Positions 58,214 through 64,000 of a stretch of DNA of 64,000 nucleotides are shown in pieces. Location: positions 2,283,249-2,347,248 of the forward strand of contig BDGG01000005.1 of the NCBI GenBank assembly GCA_001949185.1. Direction: 5' to 3'. The notes below the pieces were generated by a model. The model was given only the letters and a program-made list of their open reading frames with translations. It had not been told where the DNA came from and searched no databases. The stretch comes from Ramazzottius varieornatus. Its lineage: Eukaryota > Tardigrada > Eutardigrada > Parachela > Ramazzottiidae. The first letter of the stretch is position 1; each line of letters opens with the position of its first letter. Position numbers and translations under genes: made by a program.

Positions 58214-59461
58214 CCTTTGTTGGGTATTGTAGTTTAGTACACTGGCTAACGTACTGTGGTCCTTCTGTCCGATGTACAAGGCATTCGTTTTATGGCGAAC
58301 GTTTACTTTGAATTCATCGCTGTACAGTACTCACATAGCTGCACTCGAGTACTCGAGCTCGCGTAAATCCGGCTGTCGGTTTCGCACTTCAGTTTTGGTT
58401 ACCAATAGCATAGCGAAACTAAAACAATGATGCAAAGGAAAGGGCCTCATTGGGGCTTTGCCCCTTCATTGTCTGCTAAGCGAAGAACCACGTTGGAGAA
58501 ACGGGTCCTGCGGGAACGAAAGGATGTGGGGATGGTAGTTCGGCTGGCGCAAAGCGCGGGAAGGTCGAAGGTACTGATGTCCAACAACTTTGGAATCGTT
58601 TGCCGTATGGGACCTTGATGGAATGCTTTGATAGGCTGAACGTTGGAAGCTTACGTCGCCTTACAAGGTGAAAGTTTGTGCAGAAATCGCTCGGAGTAAA
58701 CAGTAACAAGGGCTGATCTTTTGTCGGCGAGCTCGATACAGTATCGCAGTATTTTAGTGAGCTATTCGGCTTGTAAAGTATGCAGAAAGTGGAAGTCATC
58801 GTTGTGGAATCTTGCATTCCGGAATGAGGGCATCGTCCTCATGAGCTGGTACAAGAAAGGGGAGGAGAAACCAAGGAAAAGACAGTAATTGTCTCAGCCA
58901 GACGAACGATGAAAGCGGTTCCCCATAACACAGTATGACGAGGATACGAATGATCTGATTCGTCGCTCGCCAATAGACAAGGCTATCCTACCCGAAATCT
59001 TTGGAGCGGCCTCCCAGTACGTAAAACACGTGATATGCGACGCTCGAGATTTCAAATGTCCTGATCCCTTGGACAAGTTCGCTCATCGCTCAAGGGACTC
59101 GCTGCTGATGAAGAACCCCCATTACCAGATTACGAATGCGCCACTTGAGATGACGAACTTGCAAGTTCTGTTTTCCGACCTCGACATATTGCGTCTACCA
59201 CATTTTCTATATGCAGTGCATGGTAACTTTTGCTAACTTCGCTACCAGGATTATATTGGTATGTTTTCTATTGACCTAAAGGTATATGGACGGAAAATGG
59301 ATGCTGAGAAACCTAGCCCAGAAGACAGATAACCTAATTCAAAACCGTTTTCAAAAAGAAATCTGCCGATGTATCAGAGAAGCCATTGGATGGAAGAATT
59401 TTTTCAGTTGGTGGTTACAACGACGGTTTCGTTAAATTCTTCCACATGGACAACTTCCGGG
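58214..59461. other. Spacer between CLASPIN and CEP104 with a decayed coding-like stretch
   Basis: Convergent intergenic region. The stretch 58917-59236 (+) is open without an early ATG and reads KRFPITQYDEDTNDLIRRSP, then CDARDFKCPDPLDKF; it looks protein-like but merges into a fragment of the palindromic repeat at 59136-59190 and belongs to no family I recognise. A neighbouring frame at 58427-58618 has no features. A gene remnant is possible. Confidence 0.35.
59136..59190. repeat. Palindromic MITE, right-half fragment
   Basis: AATGCGCCACTTGAG followed by an arm ending TTTTCCGACCTCG; the left half is missing. Confidence 0.55.
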
Positions 59462-62400
59462 TTACACTTTCCCGTTGTCCACTTTTGAGCTGGAAAACAG
59501 CTTGTTGTGAACCCTATTTCTGACGATGACAACCGCAAATTCTCCGCACTTACCCTTCTTCCTCCTTGGATTTTTTTCACATCCGTGCTCTTTGTCCAAA
59601 AGATGGAATATCCAGCCTTCGTCAGAGTTCTCCACTAACCCTTCACACAGTGGGCAAACCGTTGCATTTGTCTCTTCCGAAGGATCTGGAATAGTACAGT
59701 TGTTCTGCTATTCAGCAAAACTTTATGCAGTAAATGAACAACCGTGTCTTCAACCTACCAACACATTCGTCGGCCTTGAGGTGTTTAGTAATCTTCTTCA
59801 ACGGTATTGCCAGCTGGCAATGCGGACACATCGCCATCTGGCTCTTATGCTCGCAGCTCTCCAGCTTATGCTTGGTCAGTTCAGGAATCAAGATTTTCTA
59901 CGAGTAAAAAAAATGAACAGCAACCATGACTGCAATTGAATTTCGAAACGCGAATCAAAGTTCGCACTTTTCGGGATATGACAATTGCACTAAGTGATAC
60001 TGGAGAAACGCAGCGTGTGCCATTTTTCTACGCTGTACTCGTACTCTTCATCTAAGACAGGCACGGTCTAATAAGCGTAAAAGTGGCTTACTGGATACTC
60101 ACATTATCACACAGATCGCATTTCTTGAGCATCGGACATTCCTGGTACAAATGGTAGTTCATCTCGTCCACCAAGTTTGGCTTCCCACAAAACGGGCACG
60201 ACCTGCGGAAAAGAAAACTAACACATGACTACTAGATGGCCAATAACAAGCGAATCGCAGTACCACATGTGCTTTACGTACTGTACAACATTCTTCGGCC
60301 ACTTCCTCCGGTCCTTTCCTAGTCCGTCCTTCCCAACCAATTCATACCCTTCAGACTCCAGCACAACCCCAAGTATCCGTAAGTTCTTCCAATACTTTCC
60401 TTCTTTCCTCAACGGTATCACTTCCTTCGCCGCTACAGCCTCAGTCGCCAAACTCCTCCGACTCTCATCCTCAGCTAACACTACCGGCTTCTCCGACATA
60501 ACCAAGACTGCATCAGTATCTTTCTTGCCTTTGTCATCAACCCTTTCTACTCTAGCAGTTTCCCTGTCAATGATGCTTAGAATGGAAAAAGTCTTCTGTG
60601 AGTCAAGTTCATTCGGTATACGCGCTTTCATTGAGTCTGTCATGATGGGCGAGTGATGTCTCACATCCTCCTGCTGACTATGGCTTGAACGACTTTTAAG
60701 TTACGGCTGAGTACCACCCGAATTTGACTTCTGCTTTCGGCTCTATCCATTTCGTTCTCATCATCGTCCATCTCACCCCGGTTCAACCTGTACCATTTTG
60801 AGTAGAAAGCGGCATGTTCAGGCGCGAGTGCCGGCGAACGAAGTCGTGGTTCGGGCTGTGGAACGTTGGACTTATCGCCTTGGTCGATCTGTGCGAGCAC
60901 TCGGAAGAGCCCGCGATACCGGAAGTCTCTTTTAGCCTTCTCGCCTTCTGGAATGACATCACGCGGCAATAAGGCTCGGATGCTGTCTCGGTACAAAGCC
61001 TTCCTGGTGGACGAAGGGAGGATCGGTTTGAACGTGGGCGGTGGAGGCTTGTCGTACAGCCAAATGAGGATCTTCTCACCTCCTCGTCGAACTTCCCTCT
61101 CGCTGTGCTCCATCGCGGAGAGCGCGAAACCCACCACCAGCTCCACGGTCATCCCACTACAACATCAGTAATATTCTGTCATCATACCGCATGCTGGGAT
61201 GAGCAACTTCGCTCAGTACGCCATTTGTGAGGTCGATGAACAAATTCGACAAGATCGTTTTTCGAAGTGGCGCGCATTGTCCGCCAATAAAACCGAAGAC
61301 ATGCGCCACTTTGACAAGCAGTCTTACCGAGTTCATCTACTGAGGTCTCGTTTGCCTTTTTATCCGGAATTCTTCCGACCAAAGTACACTGATGTAGTCG
61401 GCTCTTACTCACGATTAACTTACGTGTTCGTCTCGCTGACTGGCAGCAAGAAAATTAGATCTTGGACAATCCGTAGTCGTCCGACAGAGTACCTAACTTG
61501 CGCAGTCGGTTTGAATTCCTCGAAGATCGTTTGCATTACAGTGACGTTATCTTTTGCAAGATTCATCTGGAAGAATGAAGAACGACAGTGGCCCATTGAA
61601 AAAGTCAAATTTAGAAGCAAAAGGTAATTCAACTTTACGTAACTGGGGTGCTTACTGAGGCAAGCTCGACAGCGAAAGGCATCAGTATCTGAGAGATCCT
61701 CCGACTGGTGTTACCCAGCCGAGACAAGGCAAATGGGAGCGCCATGTTAAATATTAACGGGACGTCGGCTCTAGCGTCAGAGTACCGGGGAACGATATCC
61801 CGCAAGAGCTTCAGGAGAACGTGAGCTGTTAGCTGGATGATGACTGCATCCTCTTTCAACATCTCTTCCAAGACGACCACAGAGCCCCGGATCAGCCACA
61901 TGACCGGGTACCCCGAAGGTCGCGACTCCACAGCTGCGTCAGTTATCTCTTTCATGCGTTCCAAGCCGTGTAGCCGGCTTACAAAAGCCGCCGACAGGAT
62001 TTCCTCCACCTATCGAAATTCCGAAAACTGACCATTCAGCGATCGTTTATCCACCCGGGCTATCAACGAGGCCAGCCAACGAAACGTGCAAGATTGACGT
62101 CCAAGTGGTGCACTCTTCTGTCCAATAGCAATGAGAACGTGCGCCACTTGTACGGACGATCTTGTACGATCGACTGCCGGCTTTCCACTTACAGTCTCAT
62201 CTCCAAAAACTTCTACGGCGTACTGGAAGCCAGGTGGTAGGTCTGTTCTTGCCTTTCTACCTTTCTGTAAATAATCAAAAACATTAATGTGCTACTTTCA
62301 CACATATATTTTACACATATTTTGAGCACCATAAGCTCGGCCACCTGTTGGATCAATGTAGCGTACACACCTTGGTGGTGGTGTTACCGCGGCCACGATC

Positions 62401-63972
62401 ATTGCCTTTAGGTTCTGCCCGTTGTTTGCGCATCGTTTCGCCGGAAGTTTCCACCTGTGCAGCCGCACTGGGAGGAGATGAAGGGCGGTGATCCGTGTCG
62501 TCATCGGCGACGGGCGCTGGTTGGATCGGCCTCTCCACTTCGGTGTTGCTGGAAACAATCCGCTTGCGGGTTTCGGTCATGTAGCGGGAGCTCCCGGAAG
62601 TGGTTTTCACAGTTGGACAGGCGAGTTCGACAAGCGTGGTGTTTTGTTCTGGTCGCAGTCGACGTCGACGAATTAAATCTTCCAATCCTTGCAGCTGTTC
62701 TTTCTGTAAAAGAACAAATGTACAAGCAAGGTCAGTTTTCCCCTCGTAGTGAACGTACCTCGTAGAAGTGTCCGAATCGACGTGAACGAAGATACCTCAG
62801 AGCGAGGACAGTTTGCTCGTACACGGCATACTTGCAGTCTTCGGCTTTCTGGTAGTCTTCCTCCAGAATAGCATCTTCTTTCTTGGCGTCAATAACCCTG
62901 ATGTTATCTTCAATCTTTCTAACAAACGAAGGTAGAACAGATTGCAATCTGTATTCCAAATATGGGAGACCGAAAGGTGGGTGGTATAATTTACCTTACT
63001 CAGTCCTTCGATGACGGCCTTCGTTTCTGCTGCGGTCTTGAAGTCCTCACCTAACAAATATCCGACGTTACCAACATAACATAGCAAACAGAGCGTTCAA
63101 ACTGTGTGGAGAGCTCTATTTTGCGAGATAAGCTTTATCCCCAATACCTCTGACAGCCGCCTGTTTGTAGGTTTCAAGGCGGCCCAAAAGTTCAGCAACA
63201 CTGATTTGGGTGGTTTCCCGACGACGCTGTTTTGTGAATGGCGGAGGATCATGTCTTCTACTTCTACCGATTCTGCTCAGCATGAAATCAGTGACGTTTT
63301 CATGTTACAAAAAGGAGGAACGACTACGTGAGAAAAGACAGCTTTGGTAGGTACCTGAATATCTGAGAAATTGTGGGGCCGAAATTGAGGGGTCCTCTGG
63401 ACTTCCGCGTTTGCGGATACCGCGACGCGTTGGGTGGTTCTCGGAAACTTCGAGGGCGGACATTGGGTAGGTACGGATACCTAATCTGTGGAGCGGGCAG
63501 AACTGAATAACGATTTGGATGGTGAACGTTAATTTGGCTGAGGACAACCGCCATGCTGGTTTCCGTCTACAAGAGCCAAGCAGAGACAAAGTTAAACTGC
63601 AAGAGAATTCTTCGACAATCAGAAACCCTTACATTTCGTCCGCCGATGTGCAAAGAATTAATCCCGACTTGGTCGAGTTGGTTGTACGGGCTGGATAGTG
63701 GACAATGACATGATATCTGCAGTAGCCGGGCCAGCAGCGGAGGTTCGAACTTAACTTCCTTCACGAGCGAGTCGGTCGGCCACACGTCAGTACCGTCATC
63801 GGAGAATCGGAACTGTCTACCGAAAAAGAATCCACCTTTTATACTTTAACAGCAAACCGCAATGATGGGGGTCGTGATCTGACTTACGCCACAGGCTCCC
63901 CTTCCGTCGTCGAAATATCGATACCCGAGACCAGTTCATCATCATCAACCGTCGCAATATCCACCAAAGATG
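59462..63972 (-). CDS. CEP104: Centrosomal protein 104 (CEP104), 5' end beyond the window
   Basis: Ciliary-tip and centriole protein that binds tubulin through a TOG domain. Exons in order: 63888-63972, 63633-63816, 63355-63566, 63148-63272, 62995-63050, 62759-62914, 62371-62703, 62193-62264, 61656-62009, 61424-61566, 60665-61156, 60348-60563, 60103-60202, 59760-59898, 59462-59685; phases agree. Order of parts: end of the N-terminal beta-sandwich, a paired helical hairpin region (LLGRLETYKQAAVRGEDFKTA, DYQKAEDCKYAVYEQT), a linker, a TOG-like helical domain from VEEILSAAFVSRL to LLPRDVIPEGEKAKRDFRYR, and the C-terminal zinc-finger array (CPFCGKPN, CPMLKKCDLC, MAMCPHCQLAI, CPLCEGLVEN). Two junctions are uncertain: the end of the exon at 60348, and whether the last exon is spliced again at 'AAGG|GTAAGT' rather than running to 59462. 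The exon 63355-63566 does not resemble CEP104. Confidence 0.87.
61229..61352. repeat. Palindromic MITE copy (A arms), CEP104 intron
   Basis: GATGAACAAATTCGACAAGA at left; cores AAGTGGCGCGCATTG and CATGCGCCACTTTG; decayed right arm CTTACCGAGTTCATCTACTG. Confidence 0.82.
62083..62186. repeat. Palindromic MITE copy, reduced arms, CEP104 intron
   Basis: AAGATTGACGTCCAAGTGGT then GCACTC; right side GTGCGCCACTTGTACGGACG then ATCTTGTACGATCGACTGCC. Both outer arms are worn. Confidence 0.75.
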
Positions 63973-64000
63973 CTAAAGGGAAAATAACTGGCGTTTGAGC

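Noticed and set aside
58427-58618. A short plus-strand frame after CLASPIN
   Set aside because: No homology signal; the CLASPIN stop at 58211-58213 is clear and no splice site links it.
2868-62186. Palindromic repeats as introners (transposons that create introns using splice sites in their ends)
   Set aside because: In the introns checked, donor and acceptor lie outside the element by 10 to over 60 bp, and the host introns interrupt positions with normal flanking intron sequence. The copies inserted into existing introns.
2868-62186. Repeats as a CRISPR-like array
   Set aside because: Copies are kilobases apart, diverged, palindromic, and in an animal genome; there is no regular spacer.

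Overview
The window is nuclear DNA from an animal. Genes are split by many GT-AG introns, mostly 50-100 bp, on both strands, and the products are animal proteins: MCRS1, PPIP5K, a TRPA channel, NPDC1, TIMELESS, PP4 catalytic subunit, CLASPIN, CEP104, an aminergic GPCR and an insect-type gustatory receptor. The gustatory receptor, the small introns and about one gene per 4-5 kb suggest a compact protostome genome. A tardigrade is one guess; the sequence does not prove it. The exon chains below were built by hand by matching splice sites to codon phase, and most close exactly in frame.

Layout: the end of MCRS1 (+, 1-846); an aminergic-type GPCR with long introns (-, 1619-5878); a 3.9 kb gene-free stretch with repeats; PPIP5K/Vip1 kinase with 18 coding exons (-, 9763-16543); a degenerate PIF/Harbinger transposon holding a broken transposase (+) and a MADF/Myb-SANT partner gene (-), about 17.1-20.6 kb; a broken F-box/E2-like locus; a 1.1 kb non-coding transposon with terminal inverted repeats; a 20-exon TRPA channel (-, 23317-28621); an eIF4E-family gene with a huge N-terminal extension (-, 29324-31841); NPDC1 (-, 33952-36325); a gustatory receptor (+, 38446-40539); an unrecognised gene with PP1-docking-like motifs and a zinc-finger-like tail (-, 41004-42190); SMAP-type ArfGAP (-, 42898-43446); TIMELESS (+, 44144-50793); PP4 catalytic subunit (-, 51249-52617); CLASPIN (+, 53030-58213); and CEP104 running off the right edge (-, 59462-63972).

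Two points stand out. TIMELESS and CLASPIN, partners in the replication-fork protection complex, flank the PP4 phosphatase gene, and PP4/CLASPIN share a head-to-head promoter of about 0.4 kb. The window is also peppered with about 25 copies of a short (about 110-190 bp) palindromic element whose two arms carry the core AAGTGGCGCAC. It sits in 18 introns of nine genes and in intergenic DNA, never in a coding exon. It has two arm types and several dimeric copies, and looks like a very successful non-autonomous DNA transposon (MITE) family with no matching transposase in view.
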